Positions 55,125 through 63,907 are shown, counted from the first letter of the stretch. The stretch is 64,000 nt of DNA from Bifidobacterium simiiventris (GCF_019331715.1 NZ_JAHBBG010000006.1:1-64000); one strand, 5' to 3'. Notes: generated from the letters alone by a model not told the origin. Made by a program: numbers and translations.

Positions 55125-55705
55125 TGGACGGGTTCCGCCCCACCGGCAAGCCGGCCGGCAAACCAGCACGAGCTACGGGCGGCGACGAGTGGATACACAC
55201 GTCGATGCTGCCGCCCGGCGGCCTGTGCGCGCAGGCGCAGCTCGACCTGTACGACATGATCTGGATGGAACTCGACGCCGCCGGCGACTCACGCCCCGAC
55301 CAAATGCTGCGCGGCGCAGCCAAACGCCTGTGCGCGCAATGCCCAATGCTCATGCCGTGCCTGGCCCGCAGCCTGCTGCGCCCGGTCACGCACGGCATCC
55401 TCGGCGGCATGACCTACAAGGAACGCCAGTACGCGATGCGCGTCGTCATCGTCCACGACGTCCTGCCCGGCCGCAAGGCCGCGGATCTCGCCCAACCGTA
55501 CCGGCGGCTGCTCGACTGGCTTGACGCCCACCCCGAAATCCACAGCATCGTACGTAACCGGCGACGCAACGAACGCGCACGCAAAACCGGCAACGGCGAA
55601 CCGCTCGGACGGCCACGCAGGCTCACCCGGCTCGAACCCGGCGAACGCGATCCGCCGGAGACGCCCGACGAACAGGCGCAGCCGGACACATCCGCAAAGA
55701 AATAA
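55121..55705 (+). CDS. WhiB-like iron-sulfur regulator
   Basis: A 194-residue protein. Cys36, Cys71, Cys74 and Cys80 give the WhiB pattern C-x34-C-x2-C-x5-C (LCAQCPMLMPCL), which binds a 4Fe-4S cluster. It is followed by GILGGMTYKERQYAMR, matching the G[VI]xGG turn and basic DNA-binding segment of WhiB proteins. Chromosomal members control redox, sporulation or drug-response genes in Actinobacteria; phage and element copies also exist. The basic, Pro-rich C-terminal tail is longer than usual. ATG 55121 overlaps the previous stop. Confidence 0.78.
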   Translation: MMDGFRPTGKPAGKPARATGGDEWIHTSMLPPGGLCAQAQLDLYDMIWMELDAAGDSRPDQMLRGAAKRLCAQCPMLMPCLARSLLRPVTHGILGGMTYKERQYAMRVVIVHDVLPGRKAADLAQPYRRLLDWLDAHPEIHSIVRNRRRNERARKTGNGEPLGRPRRLTRLEPGERDPPETPDEQAQPDTSAKK

Positions 55706-55750
55706 AGAAACAAAGAAAAACACAAATACAAACAAAAACAAAGGGAGACC
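55706..55750 (+). promoter_or_regulatory. A-rich leader before parA
   Basis: The 45 bases between the whiB-like stop and the parA ribosome site consist almost only of A with scattered C, G and few T, ending in AAAGGGAGACC. In a GC-rich element this is striking. It would be an unstructured mRNA segment favouring translation start. Confidence 0.45.
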
Positions 55751-55753
55751 GTC

Positions 55754-56335
55754 ATGAGAATCGCCATCGCCAACGCGAAGGGCGGGGTCGGCAAAACCAC
55801 CATCGCGCAATACCTGTGCCACGCGCTCGTCCGCGATGGGCAGCATGTCACGCTTCTGGACGCCGACCCGCAGTACTCCGCGACCCTGTGGGACAGAATC
55901 GCCAACCTCAACAACGAAACGCTGCCGTTCAACGTACGGGCCGCCACCGGCGACGAACTCGCCGCAATCCGCACCGCGCCGGGAGAATGGCTCGTCATCG
56001 ACGCGCCGCCCACGCACGCAGGCCTCAAAACCGCGCTCGACACGGCCGACTTCGTGATCGTGCCCACCACCGAATCTCCCGTCGACCTGCAGCAAGCATG
56101 GGCGACCGTCAACGCGGCCGGACGCACGCCCGCCGCCGTACTGCTCAACCGCGTCGAAACGAATACGGTCGCGTTCCGGCAGGCCATGCACGCGCTCGAA
56201 ACACAGGACACGCCACGCTTCGACACGATCGTGCCCAAACGGCAGGAGATCAAGACCAGCTTCGGCCGCCGCCCGGCCAAACTCTGGGAGTACGGCCTCG
56301 TCCTGCACGAGCTGAGACGGGCGGTCGGACGATGA
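55754..56335 (+). CDS. parA: ParA-family partition ATPase
   Basis: A 193-residue deviant Walker A ATPase. The motif KGGVGKTT is at residues 9-16 (signature Lys9, P-loop Lys14), with LLDADPQ as A-prime and LVIDAPP as Walker B. The small size without N-terminal HTH fits type Ib plasmid ParA/ParF proteins, which segregate low-copy elements together with a small DNA-binding partner. That partner is probably the next gene, whose start overlaps this stop. ATG 55754 follows AAAGGGAG. Confidence 0.92.
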   Translation: MRIAIANAKGGVGKTTIAQYLCHALVRDGQHVTLLDADPQYSATLWDRIANLNNETLPFNVRAATGDELAAIRTAPGEWLVIDAPPTHAGLKTALDTADFVIVPTTESPVDLQQAWATVNAAGRTPAAVLLNRVETNTVAFRQAMHALETQDTPRFDTIVPKRQEIKTSFGRRPAKLWEYGLVLHELRRAVGR

Positions 56336-56550
56336 AAGGGAACCTGAGCTATCTGCCCGCCGAACGCGAGATCACGTCGGTCGACGACATCTACCGCGAG
56401 GAACCGGCCAACGACCCCTACATGGTCACCAGCATCAAGATCCGCACCTCGCTGCGCAACCGCATCAAAGCGGCCGCCGGCATCAAGGGCATCCGCATGC
56501 AGGACCTCGTCGCCCAAGCCCTCGCCGAATACCTCGACCGGCACGAGTGA
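56332..56550 (+). CDS. Small ParA partner, ribbon-helix-helix type
   Basis: A 72-residue protein. The C-terminal half, VTSIKIRTSLRNRIKAAAGIKGIRMQDLVAQALAEYL, has the strand-helix-helix pattern of ribbon-helix-helix DNA-binding proteins such as ParG. It is coupled to parA by an ATGA overlap. It likely binds a centromere-like site and stimulates ParA. No such site was clearly seen; the A-rich leader upstream of parA is one candidate region. Confidence 0.78.
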   Translation: MKGNLSYLPAEREITSVDDIYREEPANDPYMVTSIKIRTSLRNRIKAAAGIKGIRMQDLVAQALAEYLDRHE

Positions 56551-56619
56551 GCAAGCGAATGAGTAAGCAAGGACAGCATGCGGAAGCTGAAGTGCGGCAT
56601 GTTGCCGACGATTTGCTCT

Positions 56620-56647
56620 TTGCGATGGGAGATGTTTCTCGTACACT
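56620..56647 (+). promoter_or_regulatory. Promoter of the 263-aa/PIN gene pair
   Basis: TTGCGA (56620-56625), 16-bp spacer and TACACT (56642-56647) lie about 95 bp before the ATG at 56742. The separate promoter supports an independent two-gene unit. Confidence 0.5.
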
Positions 56648-56741
56648 GGTGTGCAGCAATGGTATGGAAGTGGCTTGTGGCGGCGTGGCTTGCGCCGCCA
56701 CAATGTCGTCTGTTCTGTTCCGGATAGGAAGGAGGTGTGTC

Positions 56742-57533
56742 ATGGACGACGAGGATTTTAGCTTCAAGCTGGATTGCGCGCCGGATGCCGTAACCCCGAA
56801 AGCATTGGGGCAGGCTGTGTCCGTATTCAACAAAATGCTGGCTGTGGCGAATGCGTCCGACTGGCGCATCTCCCGTATGGAATTGCACAGCATTGATCTT
56901 GCGGCGGAGCCCGTAGTCGTGGACGAGGCCACGGAACGGTCGTTTGCCACTCTGGGTGTGATCGCGCGCCTTGCCGCAAGCGATACCGTCAGCCGGGAAA
57001 AGATATCCCGATTCTCGGGAGTATTGTCGTCCCTGAATGACTTGGCCAAGGAGACCGGAGCGGATGTCACGATTGCTTCGCGTGGCGTAGCGGGCACCTT
57101 CACACCCGCGACGCTTACGGATCTCAACCGGTTGTTGATTCGCGGCGCTCGTCGTTCGTTTGGTCATGTGCGCGGCAATGTGGATAAGATCATCCTGCAG
57201 ACTACGCATCGTACGCTTGGCCTTATCGACCGTGTCACTCAGAGTCGTATCGATGTCAGGTTCGGACCGGAGCTGGACTCGATCGTGAAACAGATTCAGA
57301 TGGGCATGGAGGTCGATGCGCGAGGGTTTGTCCGGGCCAATGATGGCGAGCTGCTGTCGATGGATGCGGAGGAACTGATAATCGTCCGCGGAGAACATCA
57401 TCCGTTGGTCACGGCCGAAGACTTGGAAGGGACGATCGGCTTGGATTGCACCGGCGGACTTGGATCCGTTGATTTCGTATCCGCCTTGCGGGATAACGCT
57501 ATCGACGACACCGCGGATGGAGGTGAACGGTGA
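56742..57533 (+). CDS. Uncharacterised protein coupled to a PIN ribonuclease
   Basis: A 263-residue soluble protein that I do not recognise. It begins DDEDFSFKLDCAPDAVTPKALGQAVSVF. A central region is rich in helices (ERSFATLGVIARLAASD). It contains FTPATLTDLNRLLIRGARRSFGHVRG, then a beta-rich part (HRTLGLIDRVTQSRIDVRFG). ATG 56742 is fixed by a strong GGAAGGAGG site. The stop overlaps the GTG start of the PIN gene. The arrangement resembles a toxin-antitoxin or defence pair, but the protein is much larger than usual PIN antitoxins and lacks a visible AbrB, RHH or Phd motif. Confidence 0.75.
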   Translation: MDDEDFSFKLDCAPDAVTPKALGQAVSVFNKMLAVANASDWRISRMELHSIDLAAEPVVVDEATERSFATLGVIARLAASDTVSREKISRFSGVLSSLNDLAKETGADVTIASRGVAGTFTPATLTDLNRLLIRGARRSFGHVRGNVDKIILQTTHRTLGLIDRVTQSRIDVRFGPELDSIVKQIQMGMEVDARGFVRANDGELLSMDAEELIIVRGEHHPLVTAEDLEGTIGLDCTGGLGSVDFVSALRDNAIDDTADGGER

Positions 57534-58072
57534 GCGACAACGAGGTTCCGCAGAACTATCCCAAGCGCGCCGTGGTAGACACGAATGTGATCGTCAATGT
57601 GGCGCTCGGCTCGGAGGATACGACCGACCCGTCGTATCTGCCTCGATCCAAGCGTCTGCTTAATGACGGCATCGCCGGCAAGCTGGAACTGCTGCTGCCT
57701 TCGATAGTGATGATCGAACTATCCAGCAATTTCATTGTCCGTTCCGGCCAGTCCGGACAATCCCGCAGCCAGGAGCGCCGTCACAAGAAGCAACTGCTGG
57801 ATTGGTGCCGCGACTGCGAACTGCTTATGGTTGATCTGACGGCAGATGCTGCCAGCTGGTTCAGTGAAACTCCCGCGTTGCAGAATCTCAGACCAGGTGA
57901 TGCCGCGGTTCTTGCCAGCGCGAAATACGCACATGCCAGTCACGTCTACACATGGGATAACGGGCTCATCAATACGGTGCGCAAAGCCCGAGAGCAGGGA
58001 CAGACCGACATCATCGCATGCAACCCTCCTGAACTGCCTCCGGAACAAGGCGAGCTGGAACTCACCGAGTAA
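57530..58072 (+). CDS. PIN-domain ribonuclease
   Basis: A 180-residue protein with a PIN fold. Acidic catalytic residues are visible: Asp17 (AVVDTNVIVN), Glu63 (IVMIELSSN), Asp124 (RPGDAAVLASA) and Asp143 (TWDNGL). These bind metal ions and cleave RNA in VapC-like toxins. It is longer than typical VapC (about 130), with a basic insertion at about residues 72-90 (SGQSGQSRSQERRHKKQ). GTG 57530 overlaps the upstream stop, and GGAGG precedes it. A terminator follows 57 bp downstream. Confidence 0.85.
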   Translation: MSDNEVPQNYPKRAVVDTNVIVNVALGSEDTTDPSYLPRSKRLLNDGIAGKLELLLPSIVMIELSSNFIVRSGQSGQSRSQERRHKKQLLDWCRDCELLMVDLTADAASWFSETPALQNLRPGDAAVLASAKYAHASHVYTWDNGLINTVRKAREQGQTDIIACNPPELPPEQGELELTE

Positions 58073-58129
58073 GTTACTGGAGACAGGTTATCCACGCGCA
58101 GATTTCTCGCCTCATTCGTCACACGTCAA

Positions 58130-58159
58130 GGGAGCCGGCCAAGGTGGCCGGCTCCCTTT
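58130..58159 (+). terminator. Terminator after the PIN gene
   Basis: Perfect 11-bp arms GGGAGCCGGCC (58130-58140) and inverse (58146-58156), loop AAGGT, followed by TTT. Confidence 0.85.
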
Positions 58160-58172
58160 GCATAATCGATAA

Positions 58173-58343
58173 TCACTGCTTGCCACGCTGGTTATGCTGG
58201 TGACCTTCCCAGAGATATTCCGCTACGTCCAGTGCCATTGCGGCTACGGCTATGACGGTGAGCAGCAGGCTTTCTCCCACGGATGTGACGAGAAGAAGAA
58301 CGTAGCAGGCAAGGCGCGCGACTCGCCACCAGTTGATAGGCAT
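58173..58343 (-). CDS. Possible small membrane protein
   Basis: A 56-residue frame from ATG 58343 to TGA 58173. It begins MPINWWRVARLACYVLLLVT and continues with a second hydrophobic stretch LLLTVIAVAAMALDVAEYL, so one or two membrane helices are predicted. Ribosome-site spacing is poor (GGGAG directly before the ATG). It may be a real small element gene or chance. The rest of the gap to 58623 shows nothing convincing. Confidence 0.4.
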   Translation of the reverse strand: MPINWWRVARLACYVLLLVTSVGESLLLTVIAVAAMALDVAEYLWEGHQHNQRGKQ

Positions 58344-58623
58344 GCTCCCATGCTATCGAGAAATACAAAAATAAAGAAATGCTACGAAACTACCGGCCGA
58401 TAAACGGCGTCGGACGGTGACGATTATCGGCGTGGGACCACAAAGCCGTGACGGGCGGCGGCAGGATGAGGGGCGTGCGGTCGGGCCAAGGGTGGTTCGG
58501 GTAAACGTTCCGCACCTTCCCTCTCATGGTATGGCCGCGCCGTCGGGTTCTCTTCCTTTCTCTTCCCCGTCGACGCGGTTCGTACCTTGGTTCAGGGGAT
58601 GCGGATAGTGAAGGACTTCGATC

Positions 58624-60336
58624 ATGTTCTCTTCCCACAGGATCGGCCGGCTGCTGCGCGCGACGATGACGGCCGTGCTATTGCTGGCCACGGCGACGGC
58701 CGGAGGCATCGCCCATGCCGATGAGACCGGCGAGACGACGCCCGTATTGGGTGATTCGATCACGCTGAACGCCGGTCCGGGCTCGTCGCTGAATGGCGCG
58801 AACTTCAAAGTGGTCAAACTCGCCGGGTTCGCGATCCAGGGTTCCGCGGTGACGGTGCGCACCGAGGACGCGGTGCGCGGCGATGTGATCGCCTCGCTGC
58901 CGAAGGTCGGCGACGGCGAATACCCGGCCGATGCGGCCGATGCCGACGGTGGGATGCCCGGCGAGGCGGCGCGGGGCAACGATGGCGCGGCGGACACGGG
59001 TTCCGGCGGCGAGGATCCGATCGTGTGGCTGGCACGGCAGGGCGATGCGAAGGATTCCCCGGTTTGGCGGCTGTTCGCCGATCGCATGGCGGCCACCGTT
59101 TCCGTCACGGATGCGCCGGTCATGTCCGGCACGACGACGCCGACCGCCGATGGCACGATTTCCTCGGTCGTGTTCGCCGGATTGCAGCCCGGCCTGTACC
59201 TATTGGAGGATGCGAACACGGCGTTGACCGGTACCACGCGTTCGGCGCCGATACTGGTCGGCACGGCGATCACCGCCGCGAAACCGCCGATCGGCAACGC
59301 CGACGGCGCAGCCGAGATCAAGAACCAGCGCGTCACGATCGGCAAGAGCATCATCGACGGCGACGATGCGACGTTGACGGACGACCGCAATGTGGGCGAC
59401 ATCGTGGACTATCGTATTGAAACCCTCATCCCCGATACCACGAAATACGCGAATGATACGGCCAACCCGTACGTGTTCCGCCTGGCGGACACCCTGTCGA
59501 AAGGCCAGCGGTTCAACGATGATCTGTCCGTCACGGCCAGCAAGGACGGCCAGTCATGGAGCCCGCTCGACGGTGAAGATTACACGCTGCGGGCAAGCGA
59601 GTCCGACGGCGGCACGGCAACCACGATCGATCTCGACCTGAGCGCATGGGTTTATACGTATGGCTGTGACGGCATGGCGGGCGGTTTGCTGCGCATCGAC
59701 TATTCGGCCACGCTCACCGAGCATGCGACGATCGACGGCGACGGCAACACGAACACGGTCACGCTCACGTACTCGAACGATCCGAAAACCAACCAGACTG
59801 GCGAGCTCACGCCTCCGGACACCACCGTGTACACGCACGGCTTCCAATTCGACAAGATCGGCGAGGACGGCAAGACGCCGCTTGCCGGCGCGACGTTCAC
59901 GCTCTACACGGCGGACACGTTCGTGGACGACGCCAAGTACCGTCGCGCCGACCGTCCCGATGAGGACGTGACCGCCACGTCCGACCGCAACGGTCTCGTA
60001 AGGTTCGACGGTCTGGCCGCCGGCACGTACTGGGTGCGCGAAACCGGAGTGCCGGACGGCTACCGTGACCTCGACGTGCGGGTCAAGGTCACGATCACCG
60101 CGGATCCCGGTAAAGCGGCGCTGGTCGTGTTCGAACGCGTGCCCTCACTGGCCGATTCGCTCGTGCAGATCGAGAAGAACGGCCTGCTGTTCGTGCGCAA
60201 CGTCACCACGATCACGAATCTGCCCTTGACTGGTAGTGGCGGCATCGTTCTGTTCCTCGTCATCGGCGGCCTGCTCGCCGCCGGCGGCGCGATCATCGCC
60301 GTCATGACCCATCGCAAGGGGCGCCTGCTCAAATAA
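58624..60336 (+). CDS. Sortase-anchored pilin-type surface protein (LPLTG)
   Basis: A 570-residue secreted surface protein. The signal peptide (residues 1-32) ends GGIAHADE. The middle has an isopeptide-type fimbrial domain (about 230-390). A SpaA/Cna-B prealbumin-like domain follows (about 402-495), with Lys in FQFDKIGEDGKTPLAGATFTLY and the E-box in YWVRETGVPDGY, the pair that forms an internal isopeptide bond. The cell-wall sorting signal is LPLTG at residues 533-537, then a membrane helix and a HRKGRLLK tail. It is likely a pilus backbone or shaft-like protein. No sortase is in the window. ATG 58624 follows AAGGA. Confidence 0.88.
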   Translation: MFSSHRIGRLLRATMTAVLLLATATAGGIAHADETGETTPVLGDSITLNAGPGSSLNGANFKVVKLAGFAIQGSAVTVRTEDAVRGDVIASLPKVGDGEYPADAADADGGMPGEAARGNDGAADTGSGGEDPIVWLARQGDAKDSPVWRLFADRMAATVSVTDAPVMSGTTTPTADGTISSVVFAGLQPGLYLLEDANTALTGTTRSAPILVGTAITAAKPPIGNADGAAEIKNQRVTIGKSIIDGDDATLTDDRNVGDIVDYRIETLIPDTTKYANDTANPYVFRLADTLSKGQRFNDDLSVTASKDGQSWSPLDGEDYTLRASESDGGTATTIDLDLSAWVYTYGCDGMAGGLLRIDYSATLTEHATIDGDGNTNTVTLTYSNDPKTNQTGELTPPDTTVYTHGFQFDKIGEDGKTPLAGATFTLYTADTFVDDAKYRRADRPDEDVTATSDRNGLVRFDGLAAGTYWVRETGVPDGYRDLDVRVKVTITADPGKAALVVFERVPSLADSLVQIEKNGLLFVRNVTTITNLPLTGSGGIVLFLVIGGLLAAGGAIIAVMTHRKGRLLK

Positions 60337-60349
60337 ACGCTCCACAACC

Positions 60350-60392
60350 GCCCCCGTTGCGCAACCCTACGGAATCGCGCGACGGGGGCTTT
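60350..60392 (+). terminator. Terminator after the pilin gene
   Basis: GCCCCCGTTGCGC (60350-60362) pairs with GCGCGACGGGGGC (60377-60389), with one mismatch, followed by TTT. The gap from here to 60621 holds no other gene that I can support. Confidence 0.8.
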
Positions 60393-60621
60393 CGTGTTTT
60401 CTCAAGGCATACGGCACTCCAATATCCGTCCGGGACCACGGGCGGCGGGCATGGGAACGGATACTGGCTGGCGTGCGGTGGGGCGCCAATGGTGGGCTCC
60501 GGTCAAATGATCCGCACGGGCTTTCCGGTTCGTCGTTCGCCGTCGCGGGTTTCCCTCTCCCTTTTTCTCGCGGCGGCGGCCGCGGCCGGGGGCTGGCTCC
60601 TCGTGAAAGGGAGTGTTTCAT

Positions 60622-63534
60622 ATGGGCGTGTTGGGAAGGAAATGCTGTGTTGCGGCAGCCATCGCCGCGGCGGTGTGCCTGCTGGTGTCGCCGATGCTGG
60701 CGTTGGGGTCGCCGGACGGCGCAGCCGGCGCCGGAAGCGGCGGCGTGGTCGGAGGAACGGCCGGCGGGCATGGCAATACGGCGGATACGGCGTCGCTGGG
60801 CTGGTATCTGCCGAACAAGGCATGGGTGCGTATGGGCGACGACGGCGTCTGGCAGATGGTTTCCGATCCCGAGCGGGATAATCACGTCGGCGCGGACGGC
60901 ATGTCGTTCCTTGACGGCGACGTGGTCGCGGCGGCGGTGAATTTCACGGTGCCGTGGTGGGATGAGCCCACCCGGTTGGAGCTGGTGGACGATTGGACGC
61001 TGGTGGACCGGTATCTCGATGTGCGGGACGTGTCCGAGGTACGCGTGTACGTGGCCGAAATGGACGAATACGACGCTCCCTCGCTGGACGGCATCAACGT
61101 GACCGGCGAGGATGTGACCGACCGTTTCGACATCGTCTCGGAGGGCATGACGGTCACGGCGAAGGCGACGACCGAGTATCTGGCGTCGCTGGACCTGAGG
61201 GAACGTCGCAAGTCGTTGCAGTTCTCGATGCTGGTGCCGTTCGACGTGAGGTTCGACGTGCGCGAGGATCTGCAGCGGGACATCGACGCGATGCGCACGC
61301 GCAGCGGGTCGATCGACAATACGTGCAGCGATGGCAAACACGAGCTGATCAACCGCGGCGGCGTGTTCTGGGCCGATCACGAGTATTGGGAGACGAACGA
61401 GCCTCGCCTGTGCATCGTGCGCCCGGAGTTCGACAAGGATGTGACCGCGAGCGAAACGGAGGGCGGCGACGGGTCGAGCATCGATGGCCACAGCGTGCTG
61501 CCCGGCCAGACGGTCACCTATGAGCTGGAATTGCAGGTGGACGCCGCATCCGACTACACGCTGCACACGCTGGAGTTCGTGGACGAGTACGACGTGCGCA
61601 CGACGCCGGTCAAGGAGAGCCTGACGGTCGTCGACATGCGCGACGGCGTGACGGTGCCGGCCGAAGCGTACGACGTGGAGTGGGACGACGCCGGGCACAA
61701 ACTGTCGGTCGCCTTCCGACGCGACTGGCTGGACGAGCATTGGGAACCGTACGGGAACCACCGGTATCGGTTGGAGTTCGACGCAACCGTGTCCGAGGAC
61801 GCTGCCACGGACACGGTGATCTCGAACCGCGGCTGGATCACGTTGAACAATTCCGGATTGGAGTCGAACGAGGTGACGAACCGGCCGGTCGACCCGCAGC
61901 CGGTCAAGCAGGACACACAGGCGGACGCGTCGGTGGACATCGACGGCAGGACCGTGCTGGTCGGCGACCGCCTGTACTACCGGATCACGATCGACGCGGC
62001 AGGTTTGGCCGACCCGGCGTATCCGGTGCGCCGGCTGGGCGTGATCGACGACTACGACGAAACCGTGCTGGACGTGGACGAAGCCGGCATCCACGTGCTT
62101 GACGAGCAGGGCGCGGACGTGACCGACCGGGTGAACGTGCAGGTCGCCGATGGCGTCGTCTACGCGTTCTTCAAGACCGTGGACACCACGCTTGCCGACG
62201 GGACGGTGCTGCCGGGCGACCCGCAGCCCGCCGATCTGGCCGAATACGCGCGGCACGAACTGTCCGTGGAACGTGACGCGGGCATCGACCAGTCGCTGCT
62301 CGGCAAGACATACCAGCTGGTACTGCCGATGACGGTCATCGCGGCGGCGGACGGCGGCTCGGTCGAGAATACGGCCGTGCAGGTCACGAACAAGCGCCGC
62401 GCGGTGTCGAACACGGTCACGAACGTGCTCGCACAACTCGACCCGTTCAAGGACGTGACGGTCGACGTCGGCGCGGACAGCGCGGACGGCATGAGCATCT
62501 ACAAGGACCAGCTGTTCCTCTACCGGCTGGATTCCTCCCTGCTGCCCGCGAACCGCGCCTACCCGCAGGTGACGCAGTGGTGTATCGACGACGATTACGA
62601 CGAGTCGGGCGACGAATACGCCGGCCAGTGGGCCGTGTACGCGGCCGAGGACCTGCACGACGCGGCCGGCGGCGTGATCGCGGCGAAAGGCTCGCGCATC
62701 GCGGGCAGCGGCTTCGATTCCGCGCGATTCGGCGGCGACCTGTTCGCCTTGGACATGCGCGACGGCTCGTTCACGGTCGCAGCCACGCAACGCTATCTCG
62801 ACCTGGTGTCGGCCGACGGCGCGCGGCCGCAGGCATGGCGCGCATACGTGCAGTTCCGACGGGTGAAGGCCGGCGAGTTCTCCAACACGTTCACGGAGAC
62901 GCTGAATGGCGTGGAACGCCCGTCGAACACGGTGACCACGCGCACGCCCGAACGCTCCCCGTCCGTCGACGTGGAGAAGTTCGACAAAGCGTCCGGCCCG
63001 GAGACGGGCGACCGCGACGACACGAAGGACGCGTTGGAGATCACGGGCGACGGCACGGTGATCGTGTTCCGCATCACGAACACCGGCGACGTGCCCCTGA
63101 CCGGTCTCGAACTGTCCGACGAGACGATTGCCGGAGACGGCACGGTCACCGACCTGAAATACCCGGGCGGCTGGGCGACGCTCGTGTTGCAGCCGGGCGA
63201 ATCCGTGGACGTGACCGGCACATTGACCGGCGTCACCGACCTGCACACCGATCGCGCGACCGTACAGGCCGCGCCGGTCATCGAATGCGTGCCGAAGGAC
63301 GACGACCCGTTCGACGACCGGCCCGCGCAGCCGGTCGAACCCGGCACGGTGTGCACGGACACGCCGATCACGAGCGAACCGGACGACTGGAGCGCCTACA
63401 TGAAACGCATGCTGCCGCACACCGGCGTCGATCTGACCGGCGTCATGGCGGCCGGCATGCTCGTCCTGCTGATCGGGTTCGCCATGCTGCGCATCGCCCA
63501 CGCGCATCGCCGGAACCCGGTTTCCAACCTCTGA
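60622..63534 (+). CDS. Large sortase-anchored adhesin (LPHTG)
   Basis: A 970-residue secreted adhesin. The signal peptide is at residues about 1-30 (CCVAAAIAAAVCLLVSPMLALG). At least two domains resemble the isopeptide-forming adhesin C-domains of antigen I/II-type proteins. One has VLVGDRLYYRITIDAAGL and LGVIDDYDETVLDVDEAGIHVLDEQGADVT; an earlier one has SVLPGQTVTYELELQV. A later repeat has IYKDQLFLYRLDSS. A DUF11-like domain (ITNTGDVPLTGLEL) precedes the sorting signal LPHTG at residues 931-935, a membrane helix and a basic tail. It probably sits at a pilus tip or cell surface as a binding protein. ATG 60622 follows AAAGGGAG. Confidence 0.87.
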   Translation: MGVLGRKCCVAAAIAAAVCLLVSPMLALGSPDGAAGAGSGGVVGGTAGGHGNTADTASLGWYLPNKAWVRMGDDGVWQMVSDPERDNHVGADGMSFLDGDVVAAAVNFTVPWWDEPTRLELVDDWTLVDRYLDVRDVSEVRVYVAEMDEYDAPSLDGINVTGEDVTDRFDIVSEGMTVTAKATTEYLASLDLRERRKSLQFSMLVPFDVRFDVREDLQRDIDAMRTRSGSIDNTCSDGKHELINRGGVFWADHEYWETNEPRLCIVRPEFDKDVTASETEGGDGSSIDGHSVLPGQTVTYELELQVDAASDYTLHTLEFVDEYDVRTTPVKESLTVVDMRDGVTVPAEAYDVEWDDAGHKLSVAFRRDWLDEHWEPYGNHRYRLEFDATVSEDAATDTVISNRGWITLNNSGLESNEVTNRPVDPQPVKQDTQADASVDIDGRTVLVGDRLYYRITIDAAGLADPAYPVRRLGVIDDYDETVLDVDEAGIHVLDEQGADVTDRVNVQVADGVVYAFFKTVDTTLADGTVLPGDPQPADLAEYARHELSVERDAGIDQSLLGKTYQLVLPMTVIAAADGGSVENTAVQVTNKRRAVSNTVTNVLAQLDPFKDVTVDVGADSADGMSIYKDQLFLYRLDSSLLPANRAYPQVTQWCIDDDYDESGDEYAGQWAVYAAEDLHDAAGGVIAAKGSRIAGSGFDSARFGGDLFALDMRDGSFTVAATQRYLDLVSADGARPQAWRAYVQFRRVKAGEFSNTFTETLNGVERPSNTVTTRTPERSPSVDVEKFDKASGPETGDRDDTKDALEITGDGTVIVFRITNTGDVPLTGLELSDETIAGDGTVTDLKYPGGWATLVLQPGESVDVTGTLTGVTDLHTDRATVQAAPVIECVPKDDDPFDDRPAQPVEPGTVCTDTPITSEPDDWSAYMKRMLPHTGVDLTGVMAAGMLVLLIGFAMLRIAHAHRRNPVSNL

Positions 63535-63630
63535 CTTCCGCTGCGGCCACGGCATCATCCGCATGACCGCAACGGTTCCTACGGGGATGCTGTCGACCGT
63601 CAGGCAGGGTCGGCGGCATCCCGTCGCCAA

Positions 63631-63662
63631 GGCCGTCCGGCTTTCGACAACACCGGACGGCC
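63631..63662 (+). terminator. Hairpin after the adhesin gene
   Basis: GGCCGTCCGG (63631-63640) is perfectly inverted at 63653-63662 around a 12-base loop, about 100 bp after the adhesin stop. It lies just upstream of the Maff2-like gene, so it could also be an attenuator. Confidence 0.5.
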
Positions 63663-63703
63663 GTCCACTCACCGTTGAGTCCCATCATCGCAAAGGAGCC
63701 GTC

Positions 63704-63907
63704 ATGGACACGATCACCACGATTCTCGAACTGCTGCAGAAGGCCGCGCTGCTGGGCGGCGGCATCTGGAGCGTATGGGGTGCGATCACCCTGGCCGGAG
63801 GTTTGAAGGACCATTCCGGCCCGCAAACCCAGTCCGGCATATGGCAGCTGGTCGGCGGCGCGGTCATCATCGCCGCGGCCGCCCTGTTCGCCAACCTCAG
63901 CTTCTGA
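63704..63907 (+). CDS. Maff2/VirB2-like small membrane protein
   Basis: A 67-residue protein with two membrane helices. Residues 13-32 read ALLGGGIWSVWGAITLAGGL, and the second helix is LVGGAVIIAAAALFANLSF. The W-G turn and the short polar loop KDHSGPQTQSGIWQ match Maff2-family proteins, which precede type IV secretion genes in Gram-positive integrative conjugative elements. ATG 63704 follows AAAGGAG. This is the clearest conjugation marker in the window, though the protein is short. Confidence 0.7.
   Translation: MDTITTILELLQKAALLGGGIWSVWGAITLAGGLKDHSGPQTQSGIWQLVGGAVIIAAAALFANLSF

Noticed and set aside
58194..58403. 69-codon plus-strand frame after the PIN gene
   Set aside because: Its residue composition is irregular and there is no ribosome site. 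The minus-strand frame over the same DNA has a plausible membrane-protein pattern.
60367..63672. A 1101-codon open frame on the minus strand opposite the adhesin gene
   Set aside because: It is an antisense shadow caused by high GC and codon bias. Its protein is Arg/His/Val-rich with no domains, while the plus frame has a signal peptide, adhesin domains and a sorting signal.
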